Part shown: positions 1-14,811 of the stretch, piece after piece | Numbering within the stretch: the first letter of the stretch is position 1 | Layout of the letters: every line of letters begins with the position of its first letter | Source of the DNA: Anseranas semipalmata | Lineage: Eukaryota > Chordata > Aves > Anseriformes > Anseranatidae | Direction of reading: 5' to 3' | NCBI GenBank assembly: GCA_013399115.1 | Contig: VXAA01005247.1 | Span: 360,281-424,280, forward strand | DNA: 64,000 bases | Notes under the pieces: generated by a model | Told to the model about the DNA's origin: nothing | Seen by the model: only the letters and a program-made list of their open reading frames with translations | The model's database searches: none | Made by a program: the position numbers and the translations under genes

Positions 1-380
1 GGGTATGTCCACCATGTTTGAACTTCTTAGCCTAGCTTGGATCATGCTTACAGTTTAACGTAGAGGCTTTTGGCTGCTAGCTGGTGTTAGACCAACCACA
101 GGTGGTTTCGCATTGTTTCAGTTAAGGGAAACCAAGACAAACATCTCATCACTACTGTTTGTATGCCCACCAGTACCCTGACCCTGCTTGCTTGGTGTTT
201 GTTGCATCACATGCTAGTAGCTTGTAGGTGGCAATGCATATTAACCCTCACAAACCATTTGCTTATGCTTATTGCATTTTATTTTCTTTTTCCTTTTCCC
301 TGTATTTGATGTCTGTTCTGTCCCCAATCCCGTGTCCCTTTGTTTCCACTTCATCTCCTTTGCTGCTGCTCTTGTCCCAG
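1..380 (+). other. FOXP1: FOXP1 intron upstream of exon 18b (3' part)
   Basis: This is the 3' portion of the intron before the alternative forkhead exon. From about 280 to 380 it is a very long pyrimidine-rich tract ending in the acceptor cttgtcccag (371-380). Three overlapping TGCT (YGCY) motifs occur at 361-370, and more at 260-263, 266-269 and around 185-192. YGCY is the binding motif of MBNL splicing factors, which are known to repress pluripotency-type exons including mammalian FOXP1 18b. The reading frame happens to be open from 228 through the exon, but that stretch is intron. The canonical exon 18 is not present here, so it must lie further upstream. Confidence 0.85.
361..370 (+). promoter_or_regulatory. 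Candidate MBNL motif cluster upstream of exon 18b
   Basis: Three overlapping TGCT tetramers lie 11-20 nt before the splice acceptor of exon 18b, between the pyrimidine tract and the AG. MBNL1/2 bind YGCY in pre-mRNA, and binding upstream of or within an exon usually represses inclusion. In mammals MBNL proteins repress exon 18b in differentiated cells. The motif is short, so binding is inferred. Confidence 0.45.
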
Positions 381-550
381 GGTGCCATTCGCACCAACCT
401 CTCACTGCATAAGTGCTTTATCAGAGTAGAGGATGAGTTTGGGTCCTTTTGGACTGTTGATGATGAAGAGTTTAAACGTGGCCGTCATATTCAACGAGGC
501 CGTCCTCGAAAATACTGCCCTGATGAAAACTTTGGCGAGCTTGTTGCACA
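381..550 (+). CDS. FOXP1: FOXP1 exon 18b, alternative forkhead exon (pluripotency isoform)
   Basis: This internal coding exon of 170 nt encodes 56 residues plus two bases of the next codon. It begins GAIRTNLSLHKCFIRVE and continues with FGSFWTVDDEEFKRGRHIQRG, then a basic stretch RPRKY and an acidic end DENFGELVA. It covers recognition helix 3 and wing 1 of the forkhead DNA-binding domain. The forkhead signature NLSLHKCF and the wing tryptophan (WTVD) are intact. Relative to the canonical exon (NAVRH start), the base-contacting Asn and His are replaced by Gly and Thr. The same substitution defines the mammalian FOXP1-ES isoform, which has altered DNA specificity and promotes pluripotency genes. 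Boundaries are acceptor cag|GGT at 380/381 and donor CACA|gtaagag at 550/551. The last two bases (CA) join the T of exon 19 to give His. The FOXP1 assignment is very firm. Pluripotent-cell expression is inferred from the mammalian orthologue. Confidence 0.93.
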
Positions 551-1958
551 GTAAGAGCTTTTACTTGCTTTAATTTTTTTTTTCTGCTGTTGCTTTGCTT
601 TGCATGATTTACCCATCTCATGTAGACTTGCATTTCACAAAATAGTGACGTCACCTTTGCTGCTAAAGAAACTAAAGTTTTGGTTGTTATATGTGTATTT
701 TGTGTGTCCTACTCTGATAATCCAAATGCCTATAATAATAACTCTACTTTGACATGTTTGTTAGAGCATTTGTTTATAGTGCAATTCAGACTAAAATAGT
801 TATCCATGCTAGTGCAGATATGCTGCTGTGGATCTGTCAGGGAGACAGATATATGCCAGGAAGGGCTTCAGATAAGTTTTAATTCTGATATTTTCCTTCA
901 CTTTCAATTGTATGCCTTGGTTTGCAACTCTTAATCAGAAATATGGTTAGGTGCTTATAAGACAGAAGCACTGAATTAACTTAAAATTGAAAGTGCAGTG
1001 AGACCATCTGTAAAGATTATAAACAACAGCGCATCCTGTGTCTACAACAACCACGCACAAATATTCCTGGGGTTCCCAAAGCAATTTTCTTTGACCTTTT
1101 CTCGAAGGCCGTCTCTCCAGGACAACTGATCCTTGCCAGTCCCTGTGGGACAGGCTCAGTTAAGACTCTTCTCACCATGATTTATTCCCACATGAAAAAA
1201 AATAAAATAAAAATGCCCGTCTAGTTTGTATTTGATGATTTTTCTTGTCCTCCAGTGGGGACCAGTGATTTTTTGATGCCCAATAAAGAGAGAGCAGATA
1301 AGCTTGGCATATATTTTCCTCAAATCCATCCCCGTATGTAAACTTAAGATGACTAAAGCAAAGGTCCACGATAGCACACCAGAATAGCACACAATCCCCC
1401 CCCAACCCAAACTGTTTGGGGCGATGGCGTGGGCCTCCAGTTAGAGCCACTTGCCCATTCCCTGGCAGGAAATAATGTGGCTCAAATCCTCTCTTGTCAT
1501 GGTCCCCCCGCTCAGTTGCAAGGGATTCTGCTGCCAGCAACTTGGAGAATTAATTTGCCTTATGCAGTACTTAAAATGATGCTTTTGATCATAGCCTCCT
1601 TACGATGGACCTTTACATGGTAACTGGCTCCTAGACACGACGAATGTTGGAAAATTTCTCCTGAACACAGCTAAAATGAGCAGAGATGCCAAGATGTCCT
1701 ACTAACGCAGGGTAGTAGAACACATGGCGAGGTAACGTCAAGCGATAATGATATTTCTTATTTAGTAAAGGCAAATATGATAACCGTAGACAAAAACTCA
1801 GATATTTTCTTTAAAGAAAAAGAGAAACAAAAGAGAACTTGCGTGGAAAAACAATCTGAGCTCTAGTTTTCTGGTGTGGGAGGAAGCATTACATGCTTGA
1901 AATGCTCGCACAGAGGTTGGTTGCATTTAACTCTCTTTTTTATGTTTTTCTTATGCAG
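551..1958 (+). other. FOXP1: FOXP1 intron between exons 18b and 19
   Basis: This is a GT-AG intron of 1408 nt (gtaagag...ttatgcag). Within about 115 nt of exon 18b it carries a run of YGCY motifs (TGCT at 566-569, 585-588, 591-594, 596-599, 658-661 and 661-664). It also carries one RBFOX motif, TGCATG, at 601-606 and a palindromic CRE-like octamer TGACGTCA at 646-653. The acceptor of exon 19 has a strong T-rich tract at 1928-1950. No canonical forkhead exon 18 lies in this intron. The remainder (about 670-1920) shows no recognisable gene or repeat. Confidence 0.85.
601..606 (+). promoter_or_regulatory. Candidate RBFOX site (TGCATG) downstream of exon 18b
   Basis: A perfect TGCATG hexamer lies 51 nt beyond the donor of exon 18b, inside a TGCT-rich stretch (585-606). 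RBFOX binding downstream of an exon normally favours its inclusion, and RBFOX2 is reported to act together with MBNL1 in pluripotency splicing programmes. Position and spacing fit a functional site. Use in this species is inference. Confidence 0.45.
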
Positions 1959-2028
1959 TAACCCTTCTCTTATTAAAAACATACAGACCAGCCACACCTA
2001 CTGCACACCTCTCAATGCTGCTTTACAG
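1959..2028 (+). CDS. FOXP1: FOXP1 exon 19
   Basis: This 70 nt coding exon encodes [23 protein letters not shown] directly after the forkhead domain. Its first base T completes the codon begun in the preceding exon: CA+T (His) after exon 18b, or GG+T (Gly) if the canonical exon is used, as in the known FOXP1 sequence. Acceptor ttatgcag|TAACCC is at 1958/1959 and donor TTACAG|gtaaga at 2028/2029. The exon is too short to stand out as an open frame and was found by family resemblance plus splice signals. If it were entered in phase 0, the first codon would be TAA, a stop, which matters for exon choice (see findings). Confidence 0.95.
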
Positions 2029-5734
<3,706 letters not shown>

Positions 5735-6649
5735 TAAGTATGGCAGAGTGTGTGCGCTTGTCTAGGCATTGTCTTAGTCTGCTGGAGTGTGACTTCGGAG
5801 GTCTTCACACTTTGTTTCTGAGGTTCTTGGAGTGAGCAGCACAAGTAGAGATCTCCATCTGGGGACGCGCTTAGGCTGACGAGAACATAAAAGGGCCGCT
5901 TAGCAACTTTCACATAAATGAATCAGCTCAGTCCAGTCTGACACGCACACAGAGCTGTAGAATTGTTAACTCATTTGCAATTCTCTTCTTTAAACCTCGG
6001 ACTGCAGGGTTGCAAAACCTCTTAGGCAGCTGCATTTCTTGGAGAAAAAAAAGGTGTTTCTCTCCCCTTTGGACCACGTGACAAGCACGCCCAGTGGGGC
6101 AGAGCTGGGAAATGGGCTTGTTTGGCAGGTTTGAGAAAACACTCGATGCACAGAGGTCTTGCTAAGCATTAATGATGGCACACGTGAAGGTCTGCATGAT
6201 TTATAGATTGCTCTTAAAATATCAAAAAGAAAATTAATAGGAGCATTATAGCAACAGACGGCAATGTAATGAGTGCATATATAACCGCATGAAGTAATGG
6301 GGGATTGCTGTCCCTGCTCAACGTGAATGGCACCAGGGCTGTGAGCTCGTACAGGAAAGGGTAAGGCAGGAAGGGTGTGATGCCCCTATGGGTGTGTTCA
6401 GTATTTATGGGGTGACGGAGTGAGTTTGCAAAGCTGTAAATTCCCCCCTCCCCTCAAATTGCATGCCGGATAATTGGCAGCTGGCGAGGAAGCCGGAGTT
6501 TATAAGTCTTGTAGTTCTCAAATTTTAAAAACTATCTGGAGCGGTTGACTACCTGTGCGAGTAACGGCGTGTGAGAGCGGCGCTGCCGTTCTGCTGGCTG
6601 TTCGTTAGCACGGGCTGTAAAATTATTGGCTGACTTGCCACAGCTCACG

Positions 6650-6975
6650 TTACGCATTAAAAAGAGAACTAATTTGTAGTCTTTTACTTCAAAGTAATTT
6701 GAATAAGGGATTTACAAAAGTAAGTCTAAATCAAAAAGTAGAAAAACATTAACCTAATACCACTATAGTAATTAGTTGTGAAACTAATTAGCATTTAATG
6801 GCAAAAAAGTTTCCCACCTGCATAATGTGTTGTCAGGAGGGAGGGGGCAAGAAGGAATCTGAAGCTCTGGATACTTTGATATCGCAGCATTTTAAATCAG
6901 TGCACAATGTGCTTTGAAAAAAAAATCTTTAAAGATGGCAACATTCATTTTTAATTAATAATTAATTTAAACATT
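6650..6975. promoter_or_regulatory. Candidate intronic enhancer rich in homeodomain motifs
   Basis: TAATTAG occurs twice, 16 bp apart (6769-6775 and 6785-6791), close to further ATTA cores. A 20-bp run of overlapping TTAATTAA/ATTAATTT lies at 6951-6970. TAATTA is the core site of many homeodomain factors, and clusters in introns of developmental regulators are often enhancers. AT-richness alone can produce such motifs, so this is a weak prediction without alignment. Confidence 0.25.
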
Positions 6976-8420
6976 GTCTTTTACCATTTACTTCAAAACA
7001 TTCAAATAATGTGTTTAGCTTTTCCAGTGGTTGTTTGTGCAGTATTAATTATCTCTCCCAAAGCAGCATAACATGACACACTTTCCATCTATCACAAACA
7101 GATTCATCTTGAGGCAGTTTTAGTCACAATTTGTTATCCTCTGCCCATGACCACGCAGGGCTGGAGTGAAGGAGGAGTGGAGGGACGTGGGTTTTCTCCA
7201 GAAATGAGACTTCTCCCAAGGGTTTCTCCTGGCCTAACAGACAGGGACAAACGTTTATGATGTTGCGTTAATCCAAGTAATTATTTTTTGCAAGTTCAAG
7301 GCTAGTGTAGTTCACGCACTTCTCATTTCACCTAAGGTTTCACTGTCTTTGAAGAGACTGTGAGGGGGGAAAAATAACTGAGTTGAAACAGGCTAGGACA
7401 TTTTCCAGAACTGTGCATAGCCGTGGCCTTTGTTGCACTTAATAATCATCTCTTAGCACATTGATACCAAGTTGAGGGGCACAGAACAAATACTGGAGAA
7501 AGAGAAGGACAGGGGGAGAGATGCCTCATTTTCATTATTCACCAGAAAATCCAATTTTCTGTTGTAATATGGAAATGATTGTTTCCTGAGTGTTTTCATT
7601 TTCTCAGAATTGATAATATATGTGTTCTCTGCTGAACATTTCTTTTTGCTTAAGTAAAATGTGGCTAGGTGATGTTCCAATACCAGCCTCTGAGCTTCCC
7701 CATTAAAATGGTGTTTCTAAGTAGTTTGAAGGGATCTAAAGCCAGAACACCATTCAGACATCACAGGGTTTGCCCTGTTTAGTAAATAAAATCATGAGTC
7801 AACAGCAGTTTTCCAGACACCATGCAACCTCTGATTTTCAGTGAGCGTGCTTCGTTAATGACATTTTCAATTTTTTTCTCGGAACAGATTTCCTTGTCAT
7901 AATGCAAATTATTTTTTTAAACAATTTCAGTATATTAAAATAAATCAAGCTTTAAACTTTATTGTAAGGTTTAGAAGATCTTGTTAACATGACAGCTAAG
8001 AAGTCTAACACTTTAGCTGAAGTCTTATTACCACTCATTCGTTTCCTTTTTATGACACATTGAACCACGGCTAGGTTTTTTTTTTTTCTCCTCTCCCTCC
8101 TTTTGAAACACTAGAAAGTAGTCGCATAATTACAGCTTGGGGACATAACACTTTCATCCTGATATGCTCCAAAGGTAGCCACAAAGCAAACTACTCCATG
8201 CTGTGTGCACCACCAGAACTCAGTGGCTTTAAACAACAGTCAGCTTTATTAAAAACTCCTCTGTTCCCAGAGTGGACAAACAAAAGAATTACTCAGATGT
8301 GAAAAGAAGGGGAATCTGTGTTCAGCAAGGTTATTTATTGTTAACCCCTTCTGGACTCTTAGGCATCTACTTAAAAGGAATGGGCTGAAATTCTGCTACT
8401 ACAAAAAAGAAATAGGAACC

Positions 8421-8469
8421 CTTTCTTTTTTTTTTTTTCTTTTTTTCCCCCCTTTTGTTTTTTTTTTGT
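8421..8469. repeat. T-rich low-complexity tract in intron 20
   Basis: This is a nearly uninterrupted pyrimidine block: T runs broken by a few C's, then a C6 run and more T. It is simple sequence with no sign of a retrogene body next to it. Confidence 0.85.
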
Positions 8470-11400
8470 TGCCTATACCAGAATTTACCTTTTCCGTAGT
8501 TCAGAGACGATAGGTTTTCCTCCCCAGTTTGAGAGATGGAAAAGAGAGATTCAGATTTGCTTGAGAGATACAAAAGTCTTCCTCTGCCTTTGAGCTTATT
8601 TAAACTGAGCGTTACCAGTTACTCTGAAATGTTTGAGCAAAATCACTAATTCAGTAAGGTTTCCTCCTCGCATGCCACTTTGTGGTTACAGCTGACAGAG
8701 TATGCAAGGTTATGAATTATTTTTGTTTTCCATGCAAATCCCTCCCTGGGGGGTTGCATTACCCAGATAACCCTCCTAATTTGGGGGATGGAGTTTTTGC
8801 CAAGCTCGCTGTCAGATGCCTGTCCAACACGTGAGCTCTGGGAGGAGGGCGGTGTGGCCATGCCTCCCCGTGCCTTTGTGGCCCTCTCTGGCTTTGTCTC
8901 ACTCAGGGTTGAGCAGCGTTAAGTTCATGCTTGCTTTGCTTTTCACTCCTTAAGTTTTGCTTTTGAATTCTGGGAACTGAACCAAACCTCAGAGAGAAAC
9001 TCAGTTAAAACCACCTGGTTTCACCTGCTTTCATAACAAAACCATAAGGTGGTCAGAGTTTGCTTTGGAAAGGTTCAGAGACCTTTGAAGGAGCTTTCAC
9101 AGAATTTCGGGTTGTTGTGAGCACAGTGGGTACCTTCCTTATCTGCTGGCACCCGTTCATTTTTACCCACGAAGCAGTGCAAGGATGTGATGGGAGACTG
9201 AGATGTGGTCCCTGCATGGGCTTTGAAGAAATTCCCTTCCACGTGCCGATGCCACCTCTGCGTTGGGCGAAACACATTCTCCTCTTACCTTTGAAAATGT
9301 TCCATCTGTATTTCCAAAAATAATAATTAAAAAGCAAAAATAAGCCTGACAGCAACATCAAAACCAAAAAGGCAACGAGCAAGGCTTTTAAATTAAAACA
9401 GCAATGAAAAAGATCCCTGCCATAAAGGCCAAGTAGCACACACTTTATCGGTCTGTGTGTAGCCGCTCTTTGCCCCTTCTTCTTCTGTTTTTTATTTCAC
9501 ATTTTGCCCCAAGTGAGGGCCCTGCAGCCTATTCATAATGTAAGTTTTTCTAGTTGCAACTAATCATCATGGTTTCATGTTCGCTCGGGCCACGAGCCGC
9601 CAAGACACTCGCCAGTGTGCAAGCAGCGTGCTGGCTTCATTCAGCGAGACGTTTTATGTGCTGAAGAGGTTGGTTAGTTCTTTAGCCCTGATATTTGAAT
9701 CTTGTCCTCCCTGTCTTTTTTTTCCCCCTTTTTCGATAACTGTGTCAAAATGGCATGAGCAACATCTCCATCCTCGTGGCAGCTGAGGTTTGCTGAGGCC
9801 CCGCACAGAGCACTTTGGGGCAGGGAAGGGACATTTCCCATGGGCACTGTTCCTCCCGGTCCCACCGACCTCCCGCAGGCACAGCTCTTCAGCCTCTTCG
9901 TCCCCAGGGACAGGGGATAGGTGTGTTGATTTTAGAGATGCTTCTTCTGCATATAATGATGTGCAGCTAAAATGATGCAATGTGCAGAGGAACCTCTTTG
10001 CTCCCAGACATGTTTTGATAGGACACATTATTTGTAAATTTAAAGGGAAGATGTGTGTGTATGTGGATACTGCTCTGCAGTAGCATCACTTCTCCCCACT
10101 GTTCCTTGGTTGCATAGGCAGGAAGGTGCAGTTAATACCTAAGCGTTGATCTAGCACTTTACAACTCAAGAAGTCGAAATATGCGGGGACTTGAAAGGTA
10201 TTTCAGCTCACATTAGAGATGTGTGTGGTCAGCAAGTCAGGTGTTTCCCAAACTGATCCAGGTTCAAGCTGAAATAAATAAATAGGGTGTGATACAGCTT
10301 TGTACACTGTACATGTGTACAGCTGGTTCACCCTGGTCTCTTGAAATAGGCAGGGCTATCTTTGGCTTGTGCGCTGGATGCAGAGTACATTTTCCCTGTT
10401 CAGTGATTTATTCTTCCTGTCTGTCAGTGCAGCAGAGTACAAAAAGTATCGTCATTCCTATCTACACAAGATGTAAAATAAAATCAGCTATTTTAAATCA
10501 TTCATTTTAAAGCAAAGCTGTGCAAGGAGAGAAAAAGTTCTTACAAGGAATGTTTGCACTTCAGATTATGTTTTCAAGTAGCCTATGTGAAAGGGTTAAA
10601 TCAGCCTGCATGGAGAAAAAACAAGACTCTAGGAGGTGGATATCAACTCAATGAGAGACAGAGTGGGACTTGAACTCATTAACACTTTATTTTAAGGGAT
10701 TGCCTACAACATCAATTATTTAAGAAGCAAACAGGGTCTCCATTGCTGTGTGGCATTATTAATACTTGGTAATGTCAATAAAATCCTACTTTCCTATAAA
10801 GTCCCACCAACAAGACACTATTGACTCACATGGCTATTTTACATTTCAAAAGCTGCCGAACAAAAAAAGAAAAGGTAATTTGTATTTGTATAGGATTTGT
10901 TGTAAATATGATTTACGAACAACATTTTTCAATTGTTATCATACCCGTTTTGAATGACCAAGCCCCGTTCCCCTGCGGGTTATTCATGTGCTATGCCATA
11001 ATGAGAAATTTGGCAGATCTCATCTCTTTAGTACATCCTTGTGCCCACCATGAGCTGGGGATCATGTTCTGCCTTGTTTACAGCTGACAGTGTTATTATT
11101 CTCGTTAGGACTGTGCTTTCTTATCATATTGTTGTGTTGAGCGAGCCTTTTCCTCTCTGTTTGTGTTTCCTGGCAGGGCTTTTCTTCCCTTATTGACAGT
11201 TTGTAAAAATATGCATTAATTTGGAGTTTAAAGCATGTATCATGGTGTCTCTTTGCTGTGTTTGCTTGAAGTTGATTAATGATAGAACCTCACTTGGGGT
11301 CGTCCTCTGGAGAGTTGTCTCACAGGTTCTGCATGTTAACGAGAGACGCCGCACACACAGCGAGCGATGATTAGCCCAGCCTCCACCAGCTCGGCGGGCT

Positions 11401-11753
11401 GACAAACCGCTGCTTTGCTTTTCGGATGCTTATTCCGCTTATTTATCCAAAGATTGTATTAATCAACTTAATATGTCAGCTGAGAGCGTTTTCTCTCAAT
11501 CCTGAGACAGAAGCCCTATCGAGGTGCTCCTCCCAGAATATTTTCCCAGGGAAGCCAAGCAGTTGAATGCTGTCTCTCCGGCGTAGGCTTCGCTTGGCTT
11601 CGGTGGCTGGTGCCCAAGTTGAGGGTCTGCTCCTTGGTGCCCTGGAGCTCTGACGCCTGGCAGGCCGGCTCCGAACGCCCAAACCACCCTGTATTTCCCC
11701 CCAAACTGCCCGAGCTGTCAAAACCATTTTTTAACGAGCAACTTGCTGATTGA

Positions 11754-11918
<165 letters not shown>

Positions 11919-12071
11919 GTATGTCTGACATCATTATCCTGAGAATGAAGATTGGAAGAACACGTCAAACTTAGCTGTGAAATCTCTCCATTATTGTACA
12001 GTCTGGAGGATTCTCAGTCCACTTTGACAACTATGAAATATGTTAACTCTTAGTGCCATCAAGTATCCCAT

Positions 12072-12078
12072 TTGGGAG
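12072..12078 (+). promoter_or_regulatory. miR-150 seed match in FOXP1 3' UTR
   Basis: TTGGGAG is complementary to miR-150 nucleotides 2-8 (7mer-m8). FOXP1 is a reported miR-150 target in B-cell lymphoma. Whether this site is used here is inference. Confidence 0.35.
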
Positions 12079-12369
12079 TATTTTTGATTTTTCTACTTTT
12101 TGTTGAAAAAAGGAATTTGTACTCTGTGCATTGGATGGACTTGTTTGGTACTTGGGATTTTCCTCTCTTACAGTCAACATCAGTGTTGTAAATTTGCTAA
12201 ACTGATTCACTTACATTTAGCAGCCAACTGTGGACTGCAGGTCCTGCCAATTTTGGACACTTGAGGACATCAAACTGAGCATGTACACCTGAACTGCAGA
12301 TCAAGTCTTTGCCCAGATTTTAAGGATTCCAATGGACAACATATTTGCACAGTACTGCATGTTGATTAT

Positions 12370-12376
12370 CACTGCC
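12370..12376 (+). promoter_or_regulatory. miR-34 seed match 1 in FOXP1 3' UTR
   Basis: CACTGCC is complementary to miR-34a nucleotides 2-8 (7mer-m8). FOXP1 is a reported miR-34a target in B-cell development. A second identical site lies at 15469-15475. Confidence 0.4.
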
Positions 12377-12407
12377 TTTACTCCATTTGTGTTGTTTGTT
12401 TTTTTTT

Positions 12408-12423
12408 NNNNNNNNNNNNNNNN
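12408..12423. other. Assembly gap (16 N)
   Basis: Sixteen undetermined bases lie inside a T homopolymer in the FOXP1 3' UTR. The true length of the T run is unknown. Open frames crossing this gap are not meaningful. Confidence 0.99.
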
Positions 12424-12778
12424 TTTTTTTTTTGCTTCCATTTGGGATGGGGAAGGCCTGTGTGTGCACGTGTGTGACTATGTGTGTGTGTGTGAGCGTG
12501 TATATCGGGGAGGGGTTAAAAGAAAAATTATCCCAAACTTTTTAATGTATTGCTTTTATTCCCCCGCCCCACTTCTCCTCTACCATTTTAAGTTCTGACC
12601 TCAGGCCTCATCTGGGCCCAGGGCCTCTTGGAGGCTTCAACGTTTTCTGTACTTTGTGATGAATGTTAATAGGTGTTTTTATTATACGAAGCTGAATGTC
12701 ATTGAATTGTTTGTAGTTTTTTCTGTCATTCATTCCAGTTTCCTTCAGATGCCACCATGTTTTCTTTAGCTATGGAAA

Positions 12779-12786
12779 ACATTCCA
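12779..12786 (+). promoter_or_regulatory. miR-1/206 8mer seed match in FOXP1 3' UTR
   Basis: ACATTCCA is a full 8mer match to the miR-1/miR-206 seed. FOXP1 has been reported as a miR-1/206 target in tumour cells. Confidence 0.4.
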
Positions 12787-13751
12787 TTTCGGTGTCTCTT
12801 TTTTTGTTGTTGTTTTTTGAAAAGGTCCCAAATGCTGCACTATACATGTGGAAGGGTTGTCCAACGGAGAGAGAGAAACGAAGTACTGCAAGAATGAGAA
12901 TGAATGACAGATGAACATAGAAACACTGTAGGAAGCAACACAGATTCATTCCACAAAGCAGTATTTTTTTTTGGTTTTGGTTTTTTGATTTTTTTTTTTG
13001 GCAGCAATGGTGAATATTAGCAAATGCCACAAAATTGAACAGCACAAAGAAACGTATGCAGCACCAACAGAATTCACTTTTATTAGAGAATGAATAGTAC
13101 AGTGGCAGGTTCTCGGTTGTTTAACACGAGTTTTAATGGGTCAACAAATCTTTCTGGAATATCTAAGATTACCGAGATGGGCACCTATACATTTATTATT
13201 ACTTTTTTTTTTCTTTTTGCATTTGCATTTGCAAATAGTGGTTGGAAAGATGACTTCATTAAATTGTTATTGTACGTGGTGATGTTTCACGGTTAAACAT
13301 CAGTTCAGGATTGCTTGGTGGCATTAATCTGTTTGAATACAAATTAGATTTCAGATTGAACTTGTTATGGGAGTTAATAAGGACAGAGCCCCACTAATGC
13401 TAAAGTGTTAATTTCAGCTGTGCAAATCCAGTACTGCAGTTAAGATTGTTATGCAATATTACACCAGCCAGTATCAAAACCTCGCCGTAGGAAACGGGAA
13501 ATATAGGAGAGAATTCGCACCAGGGCTTGTTAGGCAAAACTGGCAATGCTCTTCAAAGCAAACATGACATACAAAATTTGTTGCTATAGGTCAGTAAACC
13601 TTGGTCACCAAACACCTAAACATTTTCATTCTGCAACCACTTTTCCGTCACTCATTTATTTATGTAGGACTGTAGCTTTTTTATTATTTCAAAAAGCCTT
13701 TCAGAGCTTAATTTATATTCTTCTTTGTACCTTTTTTTTTTTCCTAAAATT

Positions 13752-13759
13752 ACCAAAGA
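13752..13759 (+). promoter_or_regulatory. miR-9 8mer seed match in FOXP1 3' UTR
   Basis: ACCAAAGA is a full 8mer match to the miR-9 seed. A 7mer ACCAAAG follows at 13946-13952, about 190 nt downstream. miR-9 is reported to repress FOXP1 in spinal motor neuron specification, so the pair is a plausible conserved control. Confidence 0.45.
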
Positions 13760-13945
13760 TATTACACAAAGGTAAATTATGTTCTCTGTTATATGCTTTA
13801 TCTTGTGAAGCCAAATATCCTCTTATTGTTGATCAAAGGAGGTTGAAGAATTTAGAGGGAAATGACAAGATGTGGGCTATTGCTAACCTGAGAGGGAAAC
13901 TGCTCCTTTATTCTAGAAAATTTAGAAGGCCAAGTAGATGTCTGA

Positions 13946-13952
13946 ACCAAAG
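13946..13952 (+). promoter_or_regulatory. miR-9 7mer seed match in FOXP1 3' UTR
   Basis: ACCAAAG (7mer-m8) is the second of two miR-9 matches in this 3' UTR. The adjoining base is T, so it is not an 8mer. Confidence 0.35.
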
Positions 13953-14428
13953 TTGTTACTTTTTATTTCTATTTCTTTACAGTGACCAAAATGAAATTCT
14001 GTAAAGAGGAATCGAGGAGGGAAACTAGGACACAGTGTTACTAGGGGAGCTAGAGATGGGAGCTGAAAAAGCAAAGACACAGTTGTTTTGCAGAAAACTA
14101 GGGTATCAGATAAAGGAGACAGTTTAATAAAATACAGAAGAGAACAGAAAAGCTCCCACAATTTAACTGGACCACATAATAGTATTTCTAGAATTAAAAG
14201 AAAAAAAAATTGGTCTTTGGTTCTACAGATTGTGTGCCACTTCTGTTTCGGGATTGTGCTAGGATGACTGCTTTAATTTTGGTTGATCTTGGCAAATTTG
14301 CTCAGTTTTGTTTAGTTTTCGGTCAGCATTTTTCATAAGGAAATAACACTCCTGTCCACTCATAAGCTTTGGTACAAGAAATTTTATTGGCAGTTACTTT
14401 TATAAAACTCAACTCTGCTTTCTGTTTC

Positions 14429-14473
14429 AAAAAAAAAAAAAAAAAAGAAGAAGAAGAAGAGAAAAGAAAAAAA
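14429..14473. repeat. A homopolymer followed by (GAA)n
   Basis: About 18 A's run into five GAA/AGA units and then A-rich sequence, inside the FOXP1 3' UTR. Internal oligo-dT priming here could make false 3' ends in cDNA libraries. Confidence 0.9.
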
Positions 14474-14811
14474 GGGCAGTCTGTGGTCATTTGAAACATT
14501 TTTTTTTTTTAAAATTATATCCAGGCAGCTTCGTGACGTGCCGGTGGTAGCCAGATGGGGATCATGAGAATTGAGCCCTGTGCTTCTAAACTGAGTGGTT
14601 TGCTGGTTAGTTCGGTATTCAGAAGGGGATAAAAATCTGGTAGATTAGTTCATTCTCAGCATGTGTAGCTAGACATGAGTAAAGATAACAGCATGAGAAA
14701 CTGTTAGTACGCATACCTCAGTCCAAACTGTTAGGGAATGAGTAAATAAAAAATACATTTCACTCAGTTGCACTTAGTTGTATGTCTTGCATGCTTAGTC
14801 TAAAGACTGTA

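Noticed and set aside
228..380. Open frame running into exon 18b from an upstream ATG
   Set aside because: The segment is a pyrimidine-rich intron end followed by a consensus acceptor. The forkhead homology starts exactly at 381, so the upstream ATG is not a start codon.
551..1958. Search for the canonical FOXP1 exon 18 (NAVRH type) downstream of 18b
   Set aside because: No frame in this intron contains the NLSLHKCF signature a second time. The canonical exon must lie upstream of the window.
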